A DNA stretch of 64,000 nt from Paenibacillus oryzae (GCF_001675045.1 NZ_LYPA01000065.1:186001-250000), one strand, 5' to 3'; counted from the first letter of the stretch, positions 1 to 9,407 are shown. The notes: generated from the sequence alone by a model not told the origin. Numbers and translations: made by a program.

Positions 1-203
1 GCAAAACCACCATTATCATCGCCCACCGGATCAGCGCGGTCAAACATGCCGATTTGATCATCGTGCTGGACGAAGGAGCTATTGTGCAGCAAGGGACTCA
101 TGACGAGCTGCTGAGCAAGGACGGCTTTTACCGCGAGCTTTACGCCATACAGGAGGGGGGAATGAGGCATGGGTCCCAGATGGGCGAGTGGCGGGAAACG
201 TAA
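1..203 (+). CDS. ABC exporter half-transporter, C-terminal fragment (cut by window edge)
   Basis: Only the last 67 codons are inside the window, read from base 3. They hold the end of an ABC nucleotide-binding domain: the H-loop (IIIAHRIS), then the D-loop-distal segment ending QQGTHDELL, typical of ABCB-type exporters. The gene overlaps the next ABC half-transporter by 35 bases in another frame. That arrangement is the usual one for a heterodimeric exporter such as BmrC/BmrD (YheI/YheH), so the two products probably form one pump. The substrate cannot be read from the sequence. The 5' part lies outside the window. Confidence 0.9.
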   Translation, partial: KTTIIIAHRISAVKHADLIIVLDEGAIVQQGTHDELLSKDGFYRELYAIQEGGMRHGSQMGEWRET

Positions 204-2037
204 CGAGGAGCAGGGTCATGAAGGAGAAAAAAAGCCGAAGCCGCAATACGTATCCGCCTTCCGCGCGTTATCAGGCTATATACGGGAGCATGCTCTCGGA
301 TTTGCCGCCGTTTTTGGGTGTACGTTGATCGCAATTTTATCGGATTTGCTTCAGCCTTATCTGATGAAGATTGCCATTGACGATAATTTGCTGGCAGGCG
401 TCAACGATTACAAGGGCTTGCTTCTTATCTGCATCGTTTATTTTGCTTTTTCGGCAAGCAGCTTTTTTTTCACTTATTTACAAAACAATTTGCTGCAGCG
501 AATCGGGCAAAGCATTGTCGCCGCTGTCCGCAAGCGGCTGTTCAGCCATATTTTAAAGCAGTCGATGTCTTATTTTGACCGCATGTCCGGGGGAAGCCTG
601 ATTACTCATGTATCCAGCGATACGGAGGCCTTGAACCAGTTTTTTAGCCAGGTTCTGCTTAGCCTGTTCCGGGACGGGTTAACCCTCGTCTTTATTATTG
701 TCATGATGTTTCAGCTGGATGCCGGGCTGGCTACGTATTGCTTGTTTATATTGCCGGTTATTTTCGTGATAGCGGTTTTGTTCCGCTCCTATATGAGGGA
801 GACGTACCAGCAGGCCAGGACGAGGCTTTCACGTTTGATTGCGTTTGTTGCGGAAAATCTGGCGGGAATGAATCTGATTCAGGTGTTTCATCAGCAAAAG
901 GAGCAGGAGAGGCAGTTTCAGGAACGGAACGGCGTATACTTTAAAGCCAATATCCGGGAAGTCCGGACGCATGTGCTGTTTGGCAGGACCTTTGATATAT
1001 TAAGCACGCTGTGCATCGCTTTTGTTACCTGGATTGGCGGCTGGGCGGTGCTGGGCAAGCAGATGGAGTTTGGCGTGCTGTACGCGTTTATTACGTATAT
1101 CCGCCAGTTTTTTAATCCCATCAACACTATCACCCAGCAATGGAATACGCTTCAGTCCGCTACGGTTGCGGTATCGCGGATATGGTCCGTGCTGGACAGC
1201 AAGCCCGCCGTTAATGACAGCGAGGAAGGGATGGCCGAGGTTGAATTAAATCGGGTGAAAGGGGAAATCCGGTTCGACGACGTGACGTTTTCCTATCGCG
1301 AGGGTCATCCCGTTATAACGAATTTGAACCTGGTCATCAAGCCCGGAGAATTAATTGGAATCGTAGGGGCGACAGGCGCTGGCAAAAGCTCTCTAATCAG
1401 CCTGCTATGCCGCTTTTATGATGTGGATCGGGGCAGTATCAGAATAGACGGAACCGATATCCGCGACATTCCCCAGCGTAGTCTGCATCGGATGGTTGGA
1501 CTGGTGCAGCAGGAGCCGTATCTGTATTCCGGCACGATTATCGAAAATATAACCCTGTTCGATGACAGCATAAGCCGCGAGGATGTCATTGCGGCCTGCC
1601 GGTTCGTCGGAGCTGAAAGCGTCGTGGAGAGATTGAGCAACGGCTACGATACACGGCTATCGGAGCGGGGGAGCGGGCTTTCCGCGGGCGAGCGGCAGCT
1701 GCTCTCTTTTGCCCGCATTATCGTTTTCCAGCCGCCCATTCTCATTCTGGACGAAGCGACGGCTAATCTGGATTCCTATAGCGAGGAACTGATTCAGCGG
1801 GCGCTAAATCTGGTTTCGGCAGGAAGGACCACACTTGTCATCGCTCACAGGTTATCCACCATAATGGGAGCGGACCGGATTTTGGTCATGGACAAAGGCA
1901 AGGTTGTAGAGCAAGGCAAACACCGGGAGCTGCTGGCTCGGGGAGGCTATTACGCCAAGCTTTATTCGCATTCGCAAGGAGGAGGCGATTCCGCTCTGTA
2001 TGAATCATTGACAGAAAAGGCAGATGCTATAAACTAA
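169..2037 (+). CDS. ABC exporter, fused membrane and ATPase domains (BmrD/YheH-like half)
   Basis: A 622-aa ABCB-type half-transporter in the cytoplasmic membrane. Six membrane helices occupy about residues 35-330. The ATPase domain follows with Walker [10 protein letters not shown] (near 401), signature LSAGERQ, Walker [13 protein letters not shown] with the catalytic Glu present, and H-loop IAHRLST. The ATG lies eight bases after a GGAGGGGGG site that is inside the upstream gene, so the two are translationally coupled. The pair probably exports a drug or lipid-like compound, but the sequence does not identify the substrate. The highly charged N-terminal 30 residues are longer than in simple homodimeric exporters, which fits the longer partner of a heterodimer. 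Confidence 0.9.
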   Translation: MGPRWASGGKRNEEQGHEGEKKPKPQYVSAFRALSGYIREHALGFAAVFGCTLIAILSDLLQPYLMKIAIDDNLLAGVNDYKGLLLICIVYFAFSASSFFFTYLQNNLLQRIGQSIVAAVRKRLFSHILKQSMSYFDRMSGGSLITHVSSDTEALNQFFSQVLLSLFRDGLTLVFIIVMMFQLDAGLATYCLFILPVIFVIAVLFRSYMRETYQQARTRLSRLIAFVAENLAGMNLIQVFHQQKEQERQFQERNGVYFKANIREVRTHVLFGRTFDILSTLCIAFVTWIGGWAVLGKQMEFGVLYAFITYIRQFFNPINTITQQWNTLQSATVAVSRIWSVLDSKPAVNDSEEGMAEVELNRVKGEIRFDDVTFSYREGHPVITNLNLVIKPGELIGIVGATGAGKSSLISLLCRFYDVDRGSIRIDGTDIRDIPQRSLHRMVGLVQQEPYLYSGTIIENITLFDDSISREDVIAACRFVGAESVVERLSNGYDTRLSERGSGLSAGERQLLSFARIIVFQPPILILDEATANLDSYSEELIQRALNLVSAGRTTLVIAHRLSTIMGADRILVMDKGKVVEQGKHRELLARGGYYAKLYSHSQGGGDSALYESLTEKADAIN

Positions 2038-2100
2038 TGATAGTATGCGAGAGGCTTCCATTAATCATCATGAGCGGATGAACGGAAAGAAGAGACGGCA

Positions 2101-3027
2101 ATGCCTATATTTTTTCATATTTTGTTAACCAACGTATTGCCCATGAGCATTGTCATTGGCCTTGGGATCGTGCTGCAGCGCTGCTTCAAGCTGGATATCA
2201 AGACGTTGACCAAACTGAACTTTTATTTATTTTCTCCGGCTATTATGTTCAAATTGCTGTACGAAACCGAGATTTCATACGGCCTGATCGGAAAAGTATT
2301 GTTGTTTTTTGTGATGCTGGCTGTCCTGCAATATATCATGGTAGAGATTGTGATCCGGCTGCGGTGTTATTCCCCTGGCATGAAAAGCGCCATGCGCAAC
2401 AGTGTATTGTTTTACAATAGCGCCAACTACGGCATACCGCTGAATCAGCTTGCGTTTCATGGGCTGAAGGAAACGATGGCCATTCAGGTCATCATCATGA
2501 TGATGCAGGCGCTGCTGCCCAATACGTATGGCGTTTATAACGTAAATGCGCATAAAGCGGATATGCGGAAGGTATGGCGGACGATTTTTAGCATGCCGAT
2601 TATTTATGTCATTCCCGTTGCCTTTATGATGAGGGGGCTGCAAATTCCTGTCCCGCAGCCTATCGCAACGCCGATTGCCTATTTGTCAGGCGCCTTTATC
2701 GGCACGGCGTTGATTACGCTTGGCGTTCAGCTCGGGAATATGAAATGGGTTGTCAAAAAAACGATGGCATTGGATGTATCCATCTCCGCTTTTCTAAGGC
2801 TGATTGGAGGGCCGCTTGCGGCATGGCTGATCGTTATTCTGCTGGGCTTTGACAAGCTGACAGCGGCCGCTTTAATTGTTTCCTCAGCCGTCCCGACTTC
2901 GCTGAGCAGCGTTTTGCTGGCGGTGGAGTTCGACAACGAAGCGGAATTTGCTTCTCAGTCGGTCTTTGTATCTACGGTGCTGAGCGTATTGACCGTTACG
3001 GCGGTTATCTTCTTTTTGCAGCTGTAA
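2101..3027 (+). CDS. AEC-family (auxin efflux carrier / malate permease type) transporter
   Basis: A 308-aa, almost entirely hydrophobic protein with about ten membrane helices in two five-helix halves, the usual size and layout of the auxin efflux carrier family (PF03547). The N-terminal half has the family's Asn/Pro-rich break (NSANYGIPLNQ) and the C-terminal half has AALIVSSAVPTSLSS followed by a last helix. Bacterial members move organic acids such as malate, or are uncharacterised; the substrate here is unknown. It follows the ABC exporter gene by 63 bases on the same strand and may be read through from it. A GAAAGAAGAG stretch precedes the ATG. Confidence 0.85.
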   Translation: MPIFFHILLTNVLPMSIVIGLGIVLQRCFKLDIKTLTKLNFYLFSPAIMFKLLYETEISYGLIGKVLLFFVMLAVLQYIMVEIVIRLRCYSPGMKSAMRNSVLFYNSANYGIPLNQLAFHGLKETMAIQVIIMMMQALLPNTYGVYNVNAHKADMRKVWRTIFSMPIIYVIPVAFMMRGLQIPVPQPIATPIAYLSGAFIGTALITLGVQLGNMKWVVKKTMALDVSISAFLRLIGGPLAAWLIVILLGFDKLTAAALIVSSAVPTSLSSVLLAVEFDNEAEFASQSVFVSTVLSVLTVTAVIFFLQL

Positions 3028-3188
3028 GGAGAGATAAGAATGGAATAACGAAGGGGAGCTCTTTTTTGTCGCCGAGATAGATGGGGCTTCTCTTTTTTTG
3101 CCTCGATAAAACTATTGTGCTGCTGTACCTAAGAGGTTAAAATGGGAAAAGATGATAAATGAAACCGGATACATAGCGGGATGGAGGA

Positions 3189-3896
3189 ATGGTTTTGGAG
3201 CAAGCCGCAACCACTGCCCCTATTATTGTTGCAAACGCTGTCAAGCGGTCTTTTGGACGGGGGACAGGCGCTGTGCATGTACTTAAGGGCGTTGATCTAT
3301 CAATTGGACAGGGCAAGCTGATTGCTTTTAAGGGCCGTTCCGGCTCCGGCAAAACAACGTTAATCAACCTGCTCAGCGCACTGGACAGGCCAAGCGAAGG
3401 GGAAATCATTTTTCAGGGCAGGAAGCTGTCTGCGCTGGGGGATAAGGAACGGGATCATATCCGCCGCAAGGAAATGGGACTGATCTTTCAATCCTTTGCC
3501 CTGATTCCGTTGATGTCGGCCTATGAAAATATTGAATTTGTGCTTCGTGTTGCCGGCGTGCCTGCCAGTGAGCGGAAGGCGGCTGCCGAAGCTGCGCTGG
3601 AGCAGGTTGGCTTAAAAGGGCGCATGCATCACCGGCCCTTCGAGCTGTCGGGCGGCGAGCAGCAGCGCACGGCAATTGCCCGGGCCATCGCCCACAGACC
3701 CAAGCTGCTGCTGGCGGACGAGCCGACGGCTGAGCTGGACAGCCGCACAGGCCTGCAAATTATGAGGGTTTTCCGCGGACTGGTGGAATCCACCGGCATG
3801 ACCATTATAATGACAACGCATGACCCTGCCATAATGGAGATCGTTGATCATGTGTATGAACTGGAGGATGGTAGAATTGTTGTTTCCACGCACTAA
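3189..3896 (+). CDS. ABC transporter ATPase, MacB/LolD type
   Basis: A 235-aa stand-alone ATPase of the class that drives FtsX-type permeases. Walker A is GRSGSGKTT, the signature is LSGGEQQRTAIARA, Walker B is LLLADEPTAELD and the H-loop is TTHD. The ATG follows GGGATGGAGGA. It is the first gene of a four-gene operon (ATPase, adaptor lipoprotein, 954-aa permease, second ATPase) and its 3' end overlaps the adaptor. By analogy with MacAB/YknXYZ it should power a mechanotransmission-type exporter that acts on an extracellular or membrane-embedded compound. Two ATPases with a single double-FtsX permease suggests they form a heterodimer. Confidence 0.9.
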   Translation: MVLEQAATTAPIIVANAVKRSFGRGTGAVHVLKGVDLSIGQGKLIAFKGRSGSGKTTLINLLSALDRPSEGEIIFQGRKLSALGDKERDHIRRKEMGLIFQSFALIPLMSAYENIEFVLRVAGVPASERKAAAEAALEQVGLKGRMHHRPFELSGGEQQRTAIARAIAHRPKLLLADEPTAELDSRTGLQIMRVFRGLVESTGMTIIMTTHDPAIMEIVDHVYELEDGRIVVSTH

Positions 3897-4911
3897 AGCC
3901 TTCAAGATCCAACTGATTGCCACGGCGCTTGGGGCGGCGCTGCTGATGTCGGGCTGCTCGCTTCTGCCTGCCGAAGAAGAGGCGCTTTTGCCGCCTCTCG
4001 TAAAGCCGCCGCAGGAAAGCTACAGAACGGTGGAAGTGAAGCGCGGCGATATCGCCAAAGAGATCAAAGGAAGCGCGACGCTGGAATCCTATTCCTCCGA
4101 TGCGGCCAAATTTACGGATGAGGGCGGACGGGTTAAGGAAGTGATGGTCAAGCAGGGCGACCAGGTTAAAGCGGGAGACGTGCTGATCCAGCTTGATGTG
4201 GGAGATATGGACATTAACCTCAAGCAATTTGAGCTTAATATGGTAAAGTCACGAACGGCTCTGAAAGCCGCCAAGCTTTCGGATGACGCCGACAATATTA
4301 CGATTGCCCAGCTGCAATATGAACTTGACCGGATCAAATACGAGCGCCTGCAGGAGACCTACAACAGCAAGCAATTGACGGCGGGCATCGATGGCCAGGT
4401 TACCTATTTGGCGGAGCTGGAGGAAGGCCAGGGCGTAGCTCCGCATGAAACGCTTGTTATGCTGTCGGACCCTTCCAAGCTGCGGGTTGCTTTTCAGGGC
4501 AGCACGTCGGGAGATGTCAATTTAGTTTCCGTAGGGCAGCGGGTGGAGCTGCAATTCAAGGATAATAGCGTTGTGGAGGGCAAAGTAACGCAAACGCCGG
4601 CGTCCGCTCCATTTTCCGATGATCCCGTCATCAGAGATAGGAATTCCAAAATGATCTATATGGATGCCGAGCTGCCGGAGAGCGCGGAAATCGGCGGCTC
4701 CGTCAATATCCGGATTTTGCTTCAGGAAAGCCGCGACACGCTTGTTATTCCCCGCAGCGGCCTGCGCAGCTATCTGGGACGCAATTTTGTCCGCGTGCTG
4801 GAGGAAGGCGACAATATCCGCGAAGTGGATGTGGAGGCGGGCATTACAGGCTCAACCGAGGTGGAAATTACGGCGGGACTGGAAGAGGGCATGCTGGTCG
4901 TGCTGCCATAA
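3877..4911 (+). CDS. Efflux adaptor lipoprotein (HlyD/MacA-like)
   Basis: A membrane-fusion/adaptor protein of about 345 aa. The N-terminus is a lipoprotein signal: a basic start, a hydrophobic stretch and lipobox LMSGC, so it should be anchored outside the membrane. Next comes a lipoyl/biotinyl-like half (GGRVKEVMVKQGDQVKAGD), a coiled-coil segment (about residues 100-150), a second barrel region and a MacA-type tail. The start is taken as TTG nine bases after GGAGG (3863-3867). The frame is open further upstream (ATG at 3868, which sits directly against the GGAGG). It overlaps the upstream ATPase gene and probably couples to the FtsX-type permease downstream. Confidence 0.85.
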   Translation: MLFPRTKAFKIQLIATALGAALLMSGCSLLPAEEEALLPPLVKPPQESYRTVEVKRGDIAKEIKGSATLESYSSDAAKFTDEGGRVKEVMVKQGDQVKAGDVLIQLDVGDMDINLKQFELNMVKSRTALKAAKLSDDADNITIAQLQYELDRIKYERLQETYNSKQLTAGIDGQVTYLAELEEGQGVAPHETLVMLSDPSKLRVAFQGSTSGDVNLVSVGQRVELQFKDNSVVEGKVTQTPASAPFSDDPVIRDRNSKMIYMDAELPESAEIGGSVNIRILLQESRDTLVIPRSGLRSYLGRNFVRVLEEGDNIREVDVEAGITGSTEVEITAGLEEGMLVVLP

Positions 4912-4932
4912 TATACGGAGGTTGGTTGGCTC

Positions 4933-7797
4933 ATGGCATTATTAATTATGATTTTTCGCAAAATGATGCAAAACAAGTGGCTCGTCTGCAGCTTGTTTCT
5001 TGGCATATCCATCTCCGTAGCGCTGGTCAGCAGCATGCCGATTTATTCCCAGGCCGTGCTTACGCGAATGCTGGTCAAGGATCTGGAGCGGCTGCAGGGG
5101 GACACGGGGCAATACCCCGGCGCCCTGTACGGCCATATGTTTTACTCCGACGAAAAGCCGGAGCAAATTAGAAGCAAGTTTCAGCGGATGGACGATTACA
5201 TACGCGGGGAAGGGGCGGCGGGCTTTGGGCTGCCCGTGCTAGAGCTTAACAATGAGCTTTACGCGCTTTCGCTCAAGATGAAGCGGGCTGATGATCCCAA
5301 TCCGCTTTCCGAATCCAATATGCAGCGGGTGACCATCAAATCGTACCAAAACCTGGAGAAGCACGTGGAGCTGAAGGATGGGCGCTTGCCCTCTCCGCTT
5401 CCGGTGGACGGCGTTTATGAGGTAATGGTGACCGAGCGTGCGCTTAACCATTTTAAAACGGTGCTGAATACGGAATTTTCGTTGGAGGACGAAAAGCTGG
5501 ATAGGCCAGTGAAGCTGAAGGTCGTAGGCGTGTTTCGGAAAGCCGCAGAAAATGACGTGTATTTCCGCTACGGCAATTTAAGCGATATGAGCAACAGCTT
5601 TATGCTGCCCTATGAATCCGCCAAGGAGCTTCTGCTGGAGCAGCAGTCGCTGCCGATCGGCGGCACGGGCTGGCATCTGGTCATGGATTACAGCAAGATG
5701 GAGCTGGACAGCATCGCCCGATTTCAAAGCAGCTTCAACGCCATCAAGCTGGAGCTGAACAAAAAGGTATATTTGTATCAGATGGGGCTGGAGTCGCGCG
5801 CATTGTCCACGCTGTCTCAATATACGGAGCGGGCCGAGCAGCTTCAGACGCTTATGTGGGCGCTTAATATTCCTTTATTGATCATGCTTGCTTTTTATAT
5901 GTTTATGGTTGCCAACCTGATCACGGAGCGGCAAAAAACCGAAATTGCCGTTTTGCGAAGCCGCGGGGCCGCAAGATGGCAAATCATTGCCTCCTATTTT
6001 GTGGAGGGGGTTCTGCTGTGCGGAATGGCTTTTGCCGCAGGTCCTTTTTTGGGAAGCGTGCTTACCAATGTTTTGGGCGCGTCCAGCGGCTTTTTGGAAT
6101 TTGTCCAGCGGGTAAGGCTGCCGGTGCGCATTACCGAGGAGGCTTGGGAATACGCCGCCATTACGGCGGGAGCCTGCTTGCTTATTATGATGATTCCCGT
6201 CATTGCCGCCACGCGCATTTCTATCGTAGGACACAAGCAGCAGCTGGCCCGATTGCTCAAAACGCCGCTGTGGCATAAGCTGTTTCTGGATGGTATCGCT
6301 CTGGGCTTGTCGTTGTATGGCCTGTACAATTTCCGCAAGCGTCAGGCGGATTTGCAGGCGCTGGGACTTGGGGCGGACGATCTCAGCATCGATCCGCTGC
6401 AATTTGTTATTCCCGCCTTGTTTATTATGGGGGGAGGTTTGCTGCTGCTGCGTCTGTATCCGTGGCTGCTGCGTCTTGTTTATTGGATTGGGCGCAAATG
6501 GTGGCCGCCTTCCCTGTATGCCACGCTGATCCAGGTGGGGCGATCCAGCAGCCAATACCAATTTCTGATGATCTTCCTTGTTATGACGATTGCAACGGGG
6601 GTTTTCAGCGCATCGGCCGCCAGAACGATTAACGAAAATACGGAGGATCGCATCAGCTATGCGGCGGGTGCGGATATCATTCTGGACGTCAGCTGGGTGA
6701 ATGACGCCCCGCCGCCGATGATGCCCGGCAGCGCTCCTCCATCCGTTAAACCTGTAACCTCCACCGGAAAGGTCAATTATTTAGAGCCGCCGTTTGAGCC
6801 GTTCCGCAAGCTTCCCGGGGTTGAGAGCGCAGCCAAGGTATTTGTGCAGCCCAAAGCGGATTTTTTCGCCGGCAATGAATCCGGGTCCGCTGTGCTGATG
6901 GGAATTGATACTGACGAATTTGGCAAAACGGCATGGTTCAGGGATGGCTTGCTGGACCATCATTTTTATGACTATTTGAATTTGTTGGCCGCCGATACTA
7001 AAGGCGTGCTGATTTCCCGCAGTCTTGCGGAGCAAAAAGGGCTGAAGGCAGGAGATGCCATCTGGGTCGGCTGGGCCGAGGTAACGCAGCAGCCGTTCAC
7101 CGTCTATGGCATCATAGATTATTTCCCGACCTTTAACCCCAACCCCCCAACCGCCGGGGGCGGCAGCTCCGCGCCTATGTTGATCGTTGGCCATCTGTCG
7201 CGAATTCAGCTTCAGCTGGCGATTGAGCCGTACAAGGTATGGCTGAAGCTGGAGGACGGAGCCTCGGTTCAGGAGCTTTACGATGGCATCGCGGAAAGCG
7301 GCCAGGCGGTAATAAAGGTCGCAAATACAAGAGACAGTCTTGTCCGCGCCAAAAACGATCCTTTCCTGCTGGCGCTAAACGGCGTATTGACGCTGGGATT
7401 TGTATTATCCATTATTGTCAGCTTTATCGGCTTCCTGCTTTATTGGGTGCTGTCGTTAAAAGGCCGCATGCTGCAAAACGGCATCCTGCGCGCTATCGGG
7501 CTGTCGCTCAAAAGCCTGATCGGCATGCTTGCCGCGGAGCAACTGCTGACCTCCGGCGTAGCGGTGGCAATTGGCATCGGCGTAGGCCATACGGCCAGCA
7601 GGCTGTTTGTGCCAAGCTTTCAAATTGCCTTTAATCCCAGCAGCCTGGTACCGCCGTTTATCGTTCAGTTTCAGGCGGGAGACATGCTGCGCATCTATAC
7701 GCTGACGGGCTTTATGCTTGTTGCCGGGCTGGCGATATTAGGCTTTATGCTGTCCAGGCTGCGCATTCATCAAGCGCTCAAGCTGGGGGAGGATTAG
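4933..7797 (+). CDS. Large FtsX/MacB-type ABC permease
   Basis: A 954-aa membrane protein with two FtsX-like permease units. A first helix is followed by a large extracellular domain (about residues 40-300) and three helices (300-430). There is then a connecting pair of helices (about 450-530), a second extracellular domain (about 550-800) and a C-terminal three-helix FtsX domain (about 815-945). This is the double-size permease class, so one chain can replace a permease dimer. The ATG follows a GGAGG site by 11 bases. Only three bases separate its stop from the second ATPase. The predicted role is export, or extracellular-signal-driven membrane work, with the flanking ATPases and adaptor; the substrate is unknown. 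Confidence 0.9.
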   Translation: MALLIMIFRKMMQNKWLVCSLFLGISISVALVSSMPIYSQAVLTRMLVKDLERLQGDTGQYPGALYGHMFYSDEKPEQIRSKFQRMDDYIRGEGAAGFGLPVLELNNELYALSLKMKRADDPNPLSESNMQRVTIKSYQNLEKHVELKDGRLPSPLPVDGVYEVMVTERALNHFKTVLNTEFSLEDEKLDRPVKLKVVGVFRKAAENDVYFRYGNLSDMSNSFMLPYESAKELLLEQQSLPIGGTGWHLVMDYSKMELDSIARFQSSFNAIKLELNKKVYLYQMGLESRALSTLSQYTERAEQLQTLMWALNIPLLIMLAFYMFMVANLITERQKTEIAVLRSRGAARWQIIASYFVEGVLLCGMAFAAGPFLGSVLTNVLGASSGFLEFVQRVRLPVRITEEAWEYAAITAGACLLIMMIPVIAATRISIVGHKQQLARLLKTPLWHKLFLDGIALGLSLYGLYNFRKRQADLQALGLGADDLSIDPLQFVIPALFIMGGGLLLLRLYPWLLRLVYWIGRKWWPPSLYATLIQVGRSSSQYQFLMIFLVMTIATGVFSASAARTINENTEDRISYAAGADIILDVSWVNDAPPPMMPGSAPPSVKPVTSTGKVNYLEPPFEPFRKLPGVESAAKVFVQPKADFFAGNESGSAVLMGIDTDEFGKTAWFRDGLLDHHFYDYLNLLAADTKGVLISRSLAEQKGLKAGDAIWVGWAEVTQQPFTVYGIIDYFPTFNPNPPTAGGGSSAPMLIVGHLSRIQLQLAIEPYKVWLKLEDGASVQELYDGIAESGQAVIKVANTRDSLVRAKNDPFLLALNGVLTLGFVLSIIVSFIGFLLYWVLSLKGRMLQNGILRAIGLSLKSLIGMLAAEQLLTSGVAVAIGIGVGHTASRLFVPSFQIAFNPSSLVPPFIVQFQAGDMLRIYTLTGFMLVAGLAILGFMLSRLRIHQALKLGED

Positions 7798-7800
7798 GTT

Positions 7801-8691
7801 ATGGCAATGATCCATTGCGAAGGATTGGTCAAAATATACAAAACGGCGGATCTGGAGGTTTTTGCGCTGCAAGGCCTCGATCTGCAAATTCAGCAAGGCG
7901 AGCTGATGGCGATTATCGGCAACAGCGGAAGCGGCAAATCAACGCTGCTTAACATGCTGGGGGGACTGGACAAACCAACGGCGGGAAAGCTGATGGTGGA
8001 CGGCAAGGACCTGCTGAAAATGAAGGAACGCGAGCTGGTCCGCTACAAGCGGGAAAGCGTTGGTTTTGTCTGGCAAAATAATGCGCGTAATCTCATCCCC
8101 TATTTGACGGCGCTGGAAAATGTAGAGCTTCCCGTGCTGCTGACGGGCAGGCGCAAGCGCTGGCGCGCCAAGGAGCTGCTGGATGCCGTAGGACTGGGAC
8201 ACCGTGCGCATAACAAGCTGTACCAGCTGTCAGGAGGCGAGCAGCAGCGGGTTGCCATCGCCATCGCGCTGGCAAATCAGCCCAGACTGCTGCTGGCGGA
8301 TGAACCTACAGGATCGGTAGACGCCAAGATGTCGGAGCAAATCCTGGATTTGTTCCGGGAGCTGAACCGAACGATGGGCATCACAATCGTAATTGTAACG
8401 CATGACCCGGAGCTGGCCAAAAAGGTAGACCGGGTTGCCGCAATCCGCGACGGCAAAATTTCCTCCGAGATGCTTCGCCGCGTTTCCTATGCGGAGGAAA
8501 TGGCGGAGCTGGAGGAGCTTGAAAGCGATGGAACCCATGTAGAATATGCCATCCTGGATAAAGCGGGTCGTCTTCAGGTGCCATCGGATTATTTGGAAAA
8601 AATCGGAGTCAAAAAAAGCAACAAGCTTAGAGTGGAGCTAGGCGACGGACGTATCGTTCTGCTTCCTCCCGAAGAAGCGGAGGAAGAGTAA
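7801..8691 (+). CDS. ABC ATPase with C-terminal AbrB-like extension
   Basis: The second ATPase of the MacB-like operon, 296 aa. The first 220 residues are a standard domain: Walker A GNSGSGKST, signature LSGGEQQR, Walker B LLLADEPTGSVD, H-loop THD. About 70 residues follow that most ABC ATPases lack. After an acidic linker, residues about 246-292 read YAILDKAGRLQVPSDYLEKI and continue as a short beta-rich unit resembling the AbrB/SpoVT swapped-hairpin fold. In FtsX-linked ATPases of this class such a tail probably serves dimerisation rather than DNA binding; that is inference. The ATG overlaps the spacing of a GGGGAGGA site at the end of the permease gene. Confidence 0.88.
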   Translation: MAMIHCEGLVKIYKTADLEVFALQGLDLQIQQGELMAIIGNSGSGKSTLLNMLGGLDKPTAGKLMVDGKDLLKMKERELVRYKRESVGFVWQNNARNLIPYLTALENVELPVLLTGRRKRWRAKELLDAVGLGHRAHNKLYQLSGGEQQRVAIAIALANQPRLLLADEPTGSVDAKMSEQILDLFRELNRTMGITIVIVTHDPELAKKVDRVAAIRDGKISSEMLRRVSYAEEMAELEELESDGTHVEYAILDKAGRLQVPSDYLEKIGVKKSNKLRVELGDGRIVLLPPEEAEEE

Positions 8692-9025
8692 GGGGCAGCG
8701 CTGACCGCTGGGCGATCAGGCGGCACTTGATTAGATGATTTGTTGATTAGATGATTAGGATTAGGCATGGTAACCTGCCAGATGAACAAATCGGCTCTAT
8801 GAACGATCCCCCCCTTCTCTGCCATAATCTGCTGTAAGCTGGTTCCTGCATAATCAAAGCCCCAAAAAGCTTTCCGCTGCTTGACTCCTGTGAAAAACAG
8901 GGATAAGCAAAGCGACGGAGGGCTTTTTTCGCTGTTCCCGCAAGTTTCTTTGTTATCATGTTTGGCGTGTTGTATAAATAGAAAACAAAAACAAGCGATA
9001 AGCCAGAGTGTGAATGGTTCTGGAG

Positions 9026-9070
9026 AAAAGCCTATGCTTACGAAGCAGCGTTCTTCCAGAACGTTTCAAG
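9026..9070 (+). repeat. Dispersed double-hairpin repeat, copy 1
   Basis: The sequence begins AAAGCCTATGCTTACGAAGC and continues into CGTTC-TTCCA-GAACG. It forms two small adjacent hairpins. A related copy lies at 46918-46962 with the same opening and a second hairpin whose two arms both differ, keeping the pairing. Both copies are intergenic. Confidence 0.5.
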
Positions 9071-9079
9071 CGTTCGCCT

Positions 9080-9132
9080 TTGTTCCCGGATTCCACCATT
9101 TGAACCTATCATTCAGGGAAATCTGGGAACAA
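9080..9132. repeat. Inverted repeat, possible terminator-like hairpin
   Basis: TTGTTCCCGGATT pairs with AATCTGGGAACAA (one mismatch) across a 27-base loop. No T-run follows on either side, so it is recorded as a hairpin and not as a terminator. Confidence 0.4.
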
Positions 9133-9208
9133 CAGCGATCGGAAGAGCTTTTCACACGGCGGCCCCTTCGCTAAAACTCGTTTATTATTATATAGCTGCA
9201 GAAAACAG

Positions 9209-9238
9209 TTGACATTCTGGTAGCATAACGAATAATAA
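9209..9238 (+). promoter_or_regulatory. Probable sigma-A promoter of the kinase/binding-protein operon
   Basis: A perfect -35 hexamer TTGACA (9209-9214) is followed after 18 bases by TAATAA (9233-9238) as a weaker -10. It precedes the dehydrogenase-remnant start codon by about 38 bases and is the only obvious promoter in the leader. Confidence 0.6.
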
Positions 9239-9247
9239 AAAATATAA

Positions 9248-9260
9248 CAAAACTAATTTT
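9248..9260 (+). promoter_or_regulatory. 13-base leader motif shared with the importer operon
   Basis: CAAAACTAATTTT lies just before the ribosome site (ACGGGAGAG) of this operon. The identical 13 bases occur at 18727-18739, just before the ribosome site of the binding-protein/permease operon of the same locus. The core is close to palindromic (AAACTAATTT). It may be an operator or a translation-related leader element. Confidence 0.4.
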
Positions 9261-9275
9261 ACGGGAGAGATCGCA

Positions 9276-9407
9276 TTGAATATCGACCTTTCGGGGAAAA
9301 CGGCGCTAATTACGGGAGCAACCGGAGATTTGGGCAGAGTGATGTCGCGCACGCTGGGAAGCTGCGGCGCTTACGTTGCCGCTCTTTTTGCATCCGATAC
9401 GCCATGA
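9276..9407 (+). pseudogene. N-terminal remnant of a short-chain dehydrogenase/reductase
   Basis: From a TTG placed after GGGAGAG, 43 codons encode the opening of a classical SDR protein: strand 1 (KTALITGA) and the NAD(P)-binding glycine motif TGATGDLG, then the helix reaching SCGAYVA. A normal SDR is about 250 aa, so five-sixths of the gene are missing, including the YxxxK catalytic site. The stop overlaps the start of the sensor-kinase gene as ATGA. That kinase gene has no good ribosome site of its own, so this remnant may still be translated and may deliver ribosomes to the kinase. It most likely arose by a deletion that joined an old SDR gene to the kinase gene. Confidence 0.75.

Larger units (their letters stand above)
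8692..9275. other. Long intergenic region upstream of the sensor-kinase operon
   Basis: No convincing gene is present in these 584 bases; a 97-codon open frame at 8881-9174 has no ribosome site or recognisable protein character. The stretch does hold a 14-base direct repeat (TTGATTAGATGATT at 8727 and 8743, period 16), one copy of a dispersed hairpin repeat (about 9026-9070), a 13-base inverted repeat (9080-9092 with 9120-9132, one mismatch) and the promoter and leader of the kinase operon. Confidence 0.7.

Noticed and set aside
3030-3110. Terminator after the AEC permease gene
   Set aside because: T-runs are present, but no stem of convincing length precedes them.
8881-9174. A 97-codon open frame before the kinase operon
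   Set aside because: No ribosome site, no recognisable protein features, and it runs through hairpin repeats.
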